Shown here: piece after piece, positions 17,024 through 24,840 of the stretch
Numbering within the stretch: the stretch's first letter is position 1
How the letters are laid out: every line of letters starts with the position of its first letter
The notes under the pieces: generated by a model
Told to the model about the DNA's origin: nothing
What the model saw: only the letters and a program-made list of their open reading frames with translations
Database searches by the model: none
Position numbers and translations under genes: made by a program
Assembly (NCBI GenBank): GCA_965227315.1
Contig: OZ245737.1
Coordinates: 2,728,001 to 2,792,000 of the forward strand
Length of the DNA: 64,000 nucleotides
Direction: 5' to 3'
Origin: JANQHS01 sp965227315
GTDB taxonomy: Bacteria; Bacteroidota; Bacteroidia; Cytophagales; CCMP332

Positions 17024-18124
17024 TTAGTTTTCTTTGGGTTTATCTCCATTATTCTCATTGATTTCCTTATGCCTCTGCTTTTCCTTTTTGGTCTTCTTGA
17101 TTTTGTGGAATGAGTAGGTAAAGCCTAAAAGGACCTGCAGGTTGCCTATATTGAAGTCGTCATCAACATAAAAATACTGGTATAGCAATTCAGGGTTGTC
17201 ATACCTTTTGGAGGTTTCAACCTGATTCAAAAAGTACCAGGAATGCCTTGCTTCGAGAATAATGAAGGCGCGTGGAATTTTGTATTTGATCCCGGCACCA
17301 ATAACCGAAGCGAGATTAAAGCTGTTTCTCTGATCGATCATATCCACATCCGGGCCTGTAACGGCACCCAATCGGGACTGACCCGCTTCGCTGTTCCTTT
17401 CAACTTTTGCCGAAGAACCGATCATGTAAGCAGGAACGATTCCCAATCTGGCAAAAGGTTCCCATTTCCCATGACTGAAATCATAGGTGCCTAAAATGGG
17501 AAGCTGGATCCAGTCTTGTGTTTCAGCAAAGGTGATATTGGCAAAACCAAATTGATCGCTTTCTGAAAGAAACCTTTGCCTCATCAGCTGAAGCTCAAGC
17601 CCAACCTCAATGTCCTTGGTAATGAACCGGTTAACCTTAAGACCAATCACATAACCCACTCCATCGGTGCTATAAGACTTTGTTTCGGTTTGGGAGTTAC
17701 CTGTACTGTAACTGGTTCTTCTCACACCACTGGTAAAAACCGGTCCGAAGATCAGCCCTGCAGACCATAGGGGTGGAGCATGGTGTTTTTCGGCCAGGTG
17801 GATCAGTTCCATAGGTGCGGTAGCTTCATTTACATCATATTCCGGATCATGATCCAAGAGCTGAAGATAGGTTTCTTCGGCATCAGCCGGCCGGTTGTCG
17901 TACTGCTGTGTCAAAATGATGATCTCATAAGCTTCGGTCTTTTGACTTTTGTTGAAGCCGTTTTCCATGCAAGCCGAAAGAGTGGATTCCACTCTTTCCA
18001 ATTTTCCCGCATCAAAGAGTTTTCTGGCTTCGTCTAGCTTTTTGTCGCAATCCTGTTCCTGCCCAAATACATTTAGGCATAGGATTAAGGCAAGCAATAG
18101 TACACTGAACTTCTTGGTAGACAT
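17024..18124 (-). CDS. Outer-membrane beta-barrel protein with N-terminal TPR-like segment
   Basis: About 366 residues from the ATG at 18124 (a GTG at 18142 overlaps the upstream stop). A signal peptide (MSTKKFSVLLLALILCLNVF, cut near GQ) is followed by a helical TPR-like segment (about 25-115, Cys-containing) and then amphipathic strands of a porin-family barrel (from PPLWSAGLIFGPVF to QVLLGFTYSF). The C-terminal strand is followed by a charged tail rich in Lys, Glu and Asn (KKTKKEKQRH), unusual for a barrel. The layout is close to the PorT/SprF-like barrels that work with type IX-secreted proteins, but no direct match is claimed. It sits between the nSTAND NTPase and the lipoprotein in one unit. 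Confidence 0.8.
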   Translation of the reverse strand: MSTKKFSVLLLALILCLNVFGQEQDCDKKLDEARKLFDAGKLERVESTLSACMENGFNKSQKTEAYEIIILTQQYDNRPADAEETYLQLLDHDPEYDVNEATAPMELIHLAEKHHAPPLWSAGLIFGPVFTSGVRRTSYSTGNSQTETKSYSTDGVGYVIGLKVNRFITKDIEVGLELQLMRQRFLSESDQFGFANITFAETQDWIQLPILGTYDFSHGKWEPFARLGIVPAYMIGSSAKVERNSEAGQSRLGAVTGPDVDMIDQRNSFNLASVIGAGIKYKIPRAFIILEARHSWYFLNQVETSKRYDNPELLYQYFYVDDDFNIGNLQVLLGFTYSFHKIKKTKKEKQRHKEINENNGDKPKEN

Positions 18125-18134
18125 TTTTCTCGTT

Positions 18135-21100
18135 CTATTCACCTATGGGATAGTTATCACAAGTTTTTGCCGGCGGGATGTCCTTGGCCACAAATCTTTT
18201 CCACTCTTTGGCCGACATATTTCGATCGATTTTAGGACATATTTCGTTGGCCAACTTTTCTATTTCCAAGGAATACTCCCTGATCAGATTGTTGACACAT
18301 CCAGCGTAGATCTTTGTGGCGTCGGGATTAAATCCGATGGACCAAACCCAGGAATCCTGATCATCGAGTACGGCCGGGGACCTTGTAAAATCATCGGTAA
18401 ACCATAGAAGGATCGACTTGTCAAAACTTCCCGTGGCCATATATTTATCGTCCTTGGAAAATTGTATATCGTGGACCCGCGCGCTATGGCCCTCCAGTTC
18501 TTCAAGAAGCTCCCATGTACCGACCTTCCAAACCCTGACATTTCCTGCCAGGTCACCTGTGGCGAGCATAGTTCCCGAATTGTTAAACCGTATGCCGTGA
18601 ATGGTATTTCTCACATCTCCAAAGATCTTGGCGGGCTTTGTCGGATCATTCCTGTCCCAGATAATGACCTGGCCTTCTTCGGTTCCACCGGCGATCCATC
18701 TGGCGTCCGGTGTCAAATCAAGCGATATAAATCTGGTGTCGTATTGGGTCAGTTCCTTATTTGATCCGTCATCAAGATTCCATTCCAGTACCGATCCATC
18801 ATCATAGGATGCCAGAAGGGTATTTTGATGTGGTTCAAAAACAATCGACCAGGCAACTTTATCCTCATTCGTCAAAGACCAGACAATGCTATCTGCGGGA
18901 GGCAGGCTATAGATCTGAATCGTTGAAAACTCGGTGATCACTCCCAAACGGTTCTCATCAGGACTCAATACAAGTGACCTATTCAACATGTTGTTCTCCC
19001 AAATCGGTTTATTCGGATGATCGGGCTTGGTCATATCCCACTGCAGGACTTTTCCGTCACTACCGGTAGTGTACATGATCGTCCCGGCCTTGTTAAAGAT
19101 GATGGATCTTACCCCGTCATCATGCCCCACCAAGGCATTATAATCCGGTTTGTTCAGATATTTATTCGCATAATAAAGACCGGCATATACATCAGGGTTG
19201 AACTCCTGATCACCGTATTCCGAATCAAAAAGGTACGCTTGTTGTGCGACCAGTGCCTTTAAAGAGGTGTCATTGTTGATTTGGAGTGATTTCACTGCCA
19301 TGGAACGAGCAATTGAGCTCATACGAAGCTTTTGAGTTCTGTCATTGGCTTCCTCGGCCAGTTTGGTTTGCTCGCTGGCCAATTTGAAATTCTCCTCGGC
19401 TTCGGCCTGTGCAGCGATAGCCGTTGCGGAGGCCTTCTCAGCTTCTACTCGCCTGGCTTCTGCCAAATTCCTGGCATCTTCGGCATTCCTTTTTTCTTCA
19501 AGAGCTATTTCGGCCTGTCGCTGTGCTTCGTCTCTCGCTTCCTGGGCAGCAACAGCACTTTTTTGTGCCTCATCTCTGGCTTCTTCTGCTTCTCTCGCCG
19601 ATTGTTCAGCCAGTGTTTTTTGTGTCAGGGCTTCCTCTCTGGCATTTTCGGCATCTCTTCTCAGTCTGTCAGCTTCATTGTATTGTGCCCAGGAAAAGAT
19701 CATCAATCCCAGTGCGACTATGGCTGCTGAACCCAGTACCATGGCAAAGGTCCTCGTTCTTCGAAGCTCCCTTTTCTGCTGGAGTATTTTGTTGGCTTCC
19801 TCAAGCTCATAGGCCTCGCGGCTGGATTCGAGAAAAACCATAGCCCGCTCGAATGAGGGGTTATATCTTTTTGCCCAGGTTAGGTTTGGCTTTCTTTTCT
19901 CTTTCCAATTGAGGGCCAGAAGAAGATCCGGGGGTCTCCACAGACTGCCTGTTCCTTTTTGGTACATTTCCGCCGCCTCACAAAGACGTTGATATAACTG
20001 TACTGAATCCACCTCTTCATCGACCCACTGTATCAACCTGTCCCAAACCCTCATCAGACTCTCATGAGAAATATCAATGATCGAGTCGTTCGTCAGCTTT
20101 ATGTGGGAAGCAGGAACAAGGAATGACCGGCCCGGCAATCTAAAGTGCTCTATCACCTCAACCACCTGATCAGGGCTCACTCCGGCAATCTCCGCTATTT
20201 CCTCTACCCGACTCGGATGACGGATGCCCCTTCCATCGGCTCCTTTTTCTGTCAGGGTTTTAAACAGGTTTTCACAAACGCCCTGGCCGCTCTCTCCCAG
20301 CTCATCGAAGGCTTCATTCGCATGCTCCGAAAGGGCTTTCTTCATTCTTCCTATGGCCTCATAATGGCTCACATCCATCTTCTCCTTGCCTTCCTTGTTC
20401 TTTATCCAATAATCCCAGGTACGCATGAGCGCATGCTGAAGTATGGGAAGCTGGTCGGGGTTGTCTCCTACATCGTTCAATAGCTGCTGGACCAGCCTGT
20501 CTGTAATTTCACCATGTCCAACGGCTACTGGGCCAAGAATTGCCTGACGAAAATCCTCCCTTGTCATCTGAGGGATCAGATAGTGGCTGGCATTGATTTT
20601 TTTGGTCAACTCTGGATATTGACTGCAATCCCCAATGAAATCGGACCTCATGGTCATGACCACATAAATCGGGAAGTCGGATTGGTTGATCGCCTCAAGA
20701 AGGAGTTTGACGAAAGCGGCTGACTCATTGATCGTGGAAGAATCCGCCCTGCTCCTTTTGAATCGGAAAAGTTCTTCAAACTGGTCTACGAAGATCAGCA
20801 CATTCTCACCTTCTTCGAGATCCATTTGCCGAACGGCATCGACCAACCCGAGTGAGCTACTCCTTAATACTGCAGAGGAAATTGATTCTCTCGTGAATCT
20901 TTCTTTTTCCGTAAGATCTTTTTCATCAGCCTCGACGAGCGCCTTGGCAAGGTTATCAATGGGTCCTCCTCCGGGCCTGGAGATCACTACTTTCCACGAA
21001 CTTCCTGCATCGGTGATGAAACCACCATATAGTTCAGGAATCAATCCACAATACATGAGTGAGGATTTACCCGAACCCGAAGCGCCGATTACCGCAACAA

Positions 21101-21263
21101 ATTTGTTGTCGGAAAGCTTTTCAAGGACTTCATCACTTTGACCTTCTCTCCCAAAGAATAAATGACTCTCATCGATGCCAAAAGGTCTTAATCCGGGAAA
21201 CGGATTAAAACTCTTTCCAGCCTCAATTGAAGTCTGAGTGCTAAAAGTTACTGAAGAGCTCAT
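18135..21263 (-). CDS. nSTAND1-type NTPase with membrane anchor, coiled coil and WD40 propeller
   Basis: A 1042-residue signal-transduction NTPase. The N-terminal motif FPGLRPFGIDESHLFFGR and the P-loop GASGSGKS (60-67) mark the nSTAND1 class; Walker B is LIFVDQFEELF (about 156-166). A winged-helix/helical region follows to about 480, then a membrane helix (about 505-525), a long Ala/Glu-rich coiled coil (about 528-647, EARDEAQ-type repeats) and WD40 repeats (about 690-1010). STAND proteins act as ligand-triggered oligomerising switches. Here the propeller and coiled coil lie on the other side of the membrane helix from the ATPase if the helix spans once. The start overlaps the upstream TIR-like gene by 4 bases (ATGA). 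Confidence 0.9.
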   Translation of the reverse strand: MSSSVTFSTQTSIEAGKSFNPFPGLRPFGIDESHLFFGREGQSDEVLEKLSDNKFVAVIGASGSGKSSLMYCGLIPELYGGFITDAGSSWKVVISRPGGGPIDNLAKALVEADEKDLTEKERFTRESISSAVLRSSSLGLVDAVRQMDLEEGENVLIFVDQFEELFRFKRSRADSSTINESAAFVKLLLEAINQSDFPIYVVMTMRSDFIGDCSQYPELTKKINASHYLIPQMTREDFRQAILGPVAVGHGEITDRLVQQLLNDVGDNPDQLPILQHALMRTWDYWIKNKEGKEKMDVSHYEAIGRMKKALSEHANEAFDELGESGQGVCENLFKTLTEKGADGRGIRHPSRVEEIAEIAGVSPDQVVEVIEHFRLPGRSFLVPASHIKLTNDSIIDISHESLMRVWDRLIQWVDEEVDSVQLYQRLCEAAEMYQKGTGSLWRPPDLLLALNWKEKRKPNLTWAKRYNPSFERAMVFLESSREAYELEEANKILQQKRELRRTRTFAMVLGSAAIVALGLMIFSWAQYNEADRLRRDAENAREEALTQKTLAEQSAREAEEARDEAQKSAVAAQEARDEAQRQAEIALEEKRNAEDARNLAEARRVEAEKASATAIAAQAEAEENFKLASEQTKLAEEANDRTQKLRMSSIARSMAVKSLQINNDTSLKALVAQQAYLFDSEYGDQEFNPDVYAGLYYANKYLNKPDYNALVGHDDGVRSIIFNKAGTIMYTTGSDGKVLQWDMTKPDHPNKPIWENNMLNRSLVLSPDENRLGVITEFSTIQIYSLPPADSIVWSLTNEDKVAWSIVFEPHQNTLLASYDDGSVLEWNLDDGSNKELTQYDTRFISLDLTPDARWIAGGTEEGQVIIWDRNDPTKPAKIFGDVRNTIHGIRFNNSGTMLATGDLAGNVRVWKVGTWELLEELEGHSARVHDIQFSKDDKYMATGSFDKSILLWFTDDFTRSPAVLDDQDSWVWSIGFNPDATKIYAGCVNNLIREYSLEIEKLANEICPKIDRNMSAKEWKRFVAKDIPPAKTCDNYPIGE

Positions 21264-22639
21264 GCTGTACTTTTAAGTTTTTCTTTCAAAATTTTCGTCT
21301 CGGTCCCGGGCCCTTTTTCAATTACCTGATAACCTTCTTTTTTTGCACGGTCGGCCAAATCAGAATGATCCTTTGAAAAAAGAAATGATTTTGAGGAGAA
21401 ATCCGCTTCTCTTCCAAAACCAGGGGCCTTGAGAAAATCTTTCATTTTGGCGACAACCCATTGAGAACTTGCCTTTTCTGCAAGCAAGACCACCGAATTA
21501 CACCTGGCAAGGCATTCCTTATGATATGCCATAGAAGAGGATACCGTGGATAGTACCTGACTTACACCAACCGTCACACCGGATTTCTTTAAATCTCCAA
21601 TGACCTCTTCAGCCCATTTCTTATCACTTCCGTCGAAAACCACGTAGACCGATTCCTTGGAAATCGGCTCAGGTGTTCCTTTCATATGCGGTACAACCGG
21701 AAGTGAGCTGACCGAATATCCTCGACCACTTAAAACATCAACCATCAGGGTTTTCAGGTGTTCTATAGGGATCTTTAAAAATTCCGCTCCTGTCAGTTGT
21801 TCCGGTGTTTTTACCAGATCATCAAGGAACTCCCTTTGCTGCTGGTCCTTAACGATATCATCCGGTGACTGCCATACAATTCTTTGGAGGCCGGGGTTGG
21901 CTTTTTTGCAAATGTCCGCAGCAAGGCTGTTTTGTAGATCCACAATTGACTTAGCCGTGCCATTTACCGGCTTTCCATATTCTCTCCCTAGAATATGAAT
22001 ACTCAGATTGGCTTCCTGAAGATCCTTTTTGATGATCGCTTCGGCTTTTTTGGAATCTCCCGGAAGAGAGGATTTTGGCAACACTGTGTATCCTCTTCTT
22101 TGAAGATCTCTTTTGACTTCATCCCGGACAGATCTATCCTTTGGATTCACCGCGGCAAGGTATACCTTGGCTTTTTTCGAATCCAGGGCCTTTGAATAGC
22201 CCTTGGAAATTTCAAAAGCAAGATCCACCAATTTCAACCAGTAATTTTTGCCGATATCCCTGAAGCCTGTAGGCTCCAGGATAATTACTCCATCGGTATC
22301 GGACAACGAGAAGAATTCAAAATTGGCAGAATCCAGAACTTTGGCTTCTTCCTTTGCGTCGGCAATAGGAGAGAGAAGCACATTGATATTCTGCAAAGCA
22401 TTGGAAAGCTCACCCGGTATTTTTGAGTCAGGGCCCAATACAGAAATGACAATGGATTTTTCGGATCCCTTGATCTCGCTGACGGACTCTACTGATTCCG
22501 GGGCAATTTCGGTATTGAGTGACTGAGAAAGAACCAGCTGAAAACCTGAAACCAGGTGATCAACCCATTCCGCTACATCCAGTTCTCCTATCTTCTTGGG
22601 AGCCAGGTTTAAAAACTTTATATCAGGCTTGGAGGCCAT
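21260..22639 (-). CDS. Protein with repeated TIR/SEFIR-like modules, partner of the nSTAND NTPase
   Basis: A 459-residue cytoplasmic protein with no signal peptide. Modules about 158-245 (AKVYLAAVNPKDRSVRDEVK, then RRGYTVLP, LSIHILG) and about 330-450 (VYVVFDGSDKKWAEEV, then NSVVLLAEKA) have the alternating strand-helix pattern of TIR/SEFIR or DUF4062-like domains. An N-terminal region (about 60-150, SIVISVLGPDSKIPG) may be a third. The catalytic Glu of NADase TIR domains cannot be placed with confidence; Glu220 in GREYG is a candidate. It is the first gene of the unit and overlaps the NTPase gene by 4 bases, which points to stoichiometric coupling. Function unknown; an adaptor or effector of the STAND switch is inferred. 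Confidence 0.7.
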   Translation of the reverse strand: MASKPDIKFLNLAPKKIGELDVAEWVDHLVSGFQLVLSQSLNTEIAPESVESVSEIKGSEKSIVISVLGPDSKIPGELSNALQNINVLLSPIADAKEEAKVLDSANFEFFSLSDTDGVIILEPTGFRDIGKNYWLKLVDLAFEISKGYSKALDSKKAKVYLAAVNPKDRSVRDEVKRDLQRRGYTVLPKSSLPGDSKKAEAIIKKDLQEANLSIHILGREYGKPVNGTAKSIVDLQNSLAADICKKANPGLQRIVWQSPDDIVKDQQQREFLDDLVKTPEQLTGAEFLKIPIEHLKTLMVDVLSGRGYSVSSLPVVPHMKGTPEPISKESVYVVFDGSDKKWAEEVIGDLKKSGVTVGVSQVLSTVSSSMAYHKECLARCNSVVLLAEKASSQWVVAKMKDFLKAPGFGREADFSSKSFLFSKDHSDLADRAKKEGYQVIEKGPGTETKILKEKLKSTA

Positions 22640-22751
22640 ATCGGCATGGTTTATTGGTAGACTTCAGTAAACACGTCATCCACTATACGGTAAATTTATT
22701 AAAGTTGTTGAAAACGGGGCAGATTTGGAAAAAACTAATTTCTGGTGGAAT

Positions 22752-24785
22752 CTACCTGATTCCCAGCCCTATGACCACGACATCATCGATCTGCTCCTGG
22801 TCATCTCCCATCCACTCCAAAAGAGCCTGGTCCAGAAGATCACCCTGAAGAGAGATTTCCTGGTCGGAAATTTCGGCGAGTGTGGCTTTAAATCTGGAGG
22901 GGAGGAATTTTTTCCCTCTTGGCCCCCCGAATTGGTCGCAATAGCCATCGGAGAATATATAAATACTATCTCCCTTTTTGAGTTGTATCTCATGAGTTGT
23001 AAAGCGAAAACCCTGTCCTTCCATAAAGCGACCGATTGGCTTTTTATCGCCTTTGAATTCCTGGATTTCGCTATCACGCAAAAGATACAAGGGCCGATAA
23101 GCACCTGAGAATTCCAGTTTGAGGCTTTTCTTGTCAAAGACGCAGAGAGCGATGTCCATTCCATCATTTACTGTCTCGGCTTCGCTATCGTCCTTTTGTC
23201 TGAGTATGCTGATCACATTTTTGTTGAGTTCCTCCAGAATTTCAGCGGCGGACATATTATCCTTTGCCTTAAGCGCGTCGTTCAGGCTATTGTATCCTAC
23301 AAGTGACATAAACGCTCCGGGAACACCATGGCCGGTACAATCAACGGCCGCAAAGCATATCTTTTCTCCGTATTCCGCCAACCAGTAGAAATCTCCACTG
23401 ACTATGTCTTTGGGCTTATAGAGCACAAAGCTGTTGGGAAGGACCTTGTCCACATATTCCTTGGACGGAAGGATGACATTCTGAATTCTCTTCGCATATA
23501 ATATACTATCCGTGATCCTTTCCTGGTGCTCTTCAATTTCCTTGTATGCCTTTTCAAGTTCCAGGTTACTTTTTGCCAAATTGTCCCTTTGAGCTTCGAT
23601 CTCTTCCTTTTGCTGGGAGATTTCCTGAGTTCGTTCCATCACCTTTTGCTCCAACTCATTGTAAAACTCCTCGAGCCGCTCAAGCATGACGTTGAACTTC
23701 TCGGAAAGGGTGGTGATCTCGTTATTTCCTCTCACCTCCGCCCGCTCATTGAGGTTCCCTTCGGTGATCCTTGTTACCTTTTCGGCCAGCTTTTTAATGG
23801 GCGTAGTAATCTGCCGAGAGCGGATATAGATCAACCAAAGAAGAATACCCATGGTCACTCCAAATACCACAAGGAGCATGATCAGTTCACGTCTGATCAC
23901 ATTGATCTGCACAGTTCTGTCCGTAATAATTCTGATCACAGAGTGCCCGTAAAGATTGGATTGCTCTCTTTCGAAGTAGATGAATTCATAGGCATGGTTG
24001 GAATTTTTATCATAAGTTCTTCCAATACCCTTCGAATCCAGAGCCCTCTTAAAAACCGGAAGGTTCTGGTCCATGATCACCTTGTTTGAATTAAAGGAAA
24101 GGGGATTTTCATCGCCCACAAAAAGGTCAACGGAAACCACACTGGATTGATTTACCGCGATCTCATTAAGCTGATTTTTGATGCCCTGAACCAACTGAGT
24201 CGCATCCTCAGAATAAACCCCGAGCTCTACCACGTATTTTCTGTCCAGGGTGGCCTGGTATGAGTATTTTCTTTTTCGGTTGGTGTTTTTTTCATCACCC
24301 ATCCGATCGGTCTTAAAGGTCCCGTCTTTCAAAACCTCATTCCTGAAGAAATCCTTGAACCGATCACCGAACTCAAAAAAGTTGAGTCCCGAATCCTGTG
24401 CAAATGTGGTATTGACGATCACACCGTCATTTCTGATGATATAAATGGCCCAGAGTTTAGCATCCAGGTCCAATTCATTGAGAATCCCTTTGAGGTCTTC
24501 ACGCTCGATATCCTCCGTGTCTTTGAATCGATCATGAACCAGGTTAAAGGAAACATCCCGGAGCTTGGTGTCCAGGTTTTCTTCGATCAGATGAAGGGTA
24601 TAATCCTGAAACCTGATCAACCCCTTGATGTAATCCGAGATCAATACATTTTTAGCAGATTCGGACTCGTTGAGTAGGTTATGTGTTCGGAAATAATTCA
24701 GAACAGCAATCAAAAGAATGGCACCTGCAACGGGGAGGATAACATTGAGGGTGATTTGCCTTTGAATTGTTGTCCTTTTTTTCAT
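22752..24785 (-). CDS. Membrane SpoIIE-family serine phosphatase with HAMP and sensor domains
   Basis: A 677-residue protein. A membrane helix (about 11-31), a periplasmic sensor region of about 270 residues with a Cache-like pattern (LWAIYIIRNDGVIVNTTF), a second helix (about 301-321), HAMP (about 322-375), a coiled coil (about 375-430) and a PP2C/SpoIIE domain (about 440-677) with metal-binding SGDFYW (Asp465), AVDCTGHGVPGAFMS (Asp482), SDGYCDQFGG and IDDVVVIGL. Such proteins dephosphorylate anti-sigma-factor antagonists or similar partners in response to external signals; no partner-switching genes are visible nearby. It lies 112 bases upstream of the TIR-like gene on the same strand and may or may not be part of that unit. 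Confidence 0.9.
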   Translation of the reverse strand: MKKRTTIQRQITLNVILPVAGAILLIAVLNYFRTHNLLNESESAKNVLISDYIKGLIRFQDYTLHLIEENLDTKLRDVSFNLVHDRFKDTEDIEREDLKGILNELDLDAKLWAIYIIRNDGVIVNTTFAQDSGLNFFEFGDRFKDFFRNEVLKDGTFKTDRMGDEKNTNRKRKYSYQATLDRKYVVELGVYSEDATQLVQGIKNQLNEIAVNQSSVVSVDLFVGDENPLSFNSNKVIMDQNLPVFKRALDSKGIGRTYDKNSNHAYEFIYFEREQSNLYGHSVIRIITDRTVQINVIRRELIMLLVVFGVTMGILLWLIYIRSRQITTPIKKLAEKVTRITEGNLNERAEVRGNNEITTLSEKFNVMLERLEEFYNELEQKVMERTQEISQQKEEIEAQRDNLAKSNLELEKAYKEIEEHQERITDSILYAKRIQNVILPSKEYVDKVLPNSFVLYKPKDIVSGDFYWLAEYGEKICFAAVDCTGHGVPGAFMSLVGYNSLNDALKAKDNMSAAEILEELNKNVISILRQKDDSEAETVNDGMDIALCVFDKKSLKLEFSGAYRPLYLLRDSEIQEFKGDKKPIGRFMEGQGFRFTTHEIQLKKGDSIYIFSDGYCDQFGGPRGKKFLPSRFKATLAEISDQEISLQGDLLDQALLEWMGDDQEQIDDVVVIGLGIR

Positions 24786-24840
24786 TTATGATGCTAAAGG
24801 TAGTTTTTTAAGTGGATTTGTTTTGGAAGAAAACCGATGA

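Noticed and set aside
17023..17058. Upstream start at 17058 for the propeller-like lipoprotein
   Set aside because: It would overlap the barrel gene by 35 bases and put a charged stretch before the signal peptide; the ATG at 17022 gives a normal lipoprotein signal one base after the stop.
18125..18142. GTG start at 18142 for the barrel gene
   Set aside because: It overlaps the stop of the NTPase gene; the ATG at 18124 gives a standard signal peptide.
19332..19843. Three overlapping plus-strand frames of 130-155 codons
   Set aside because: They mirror the Ala/Glu-rich coiled coil of the NTPase on the other strand; low-complexity complement gives long stop-free frames.
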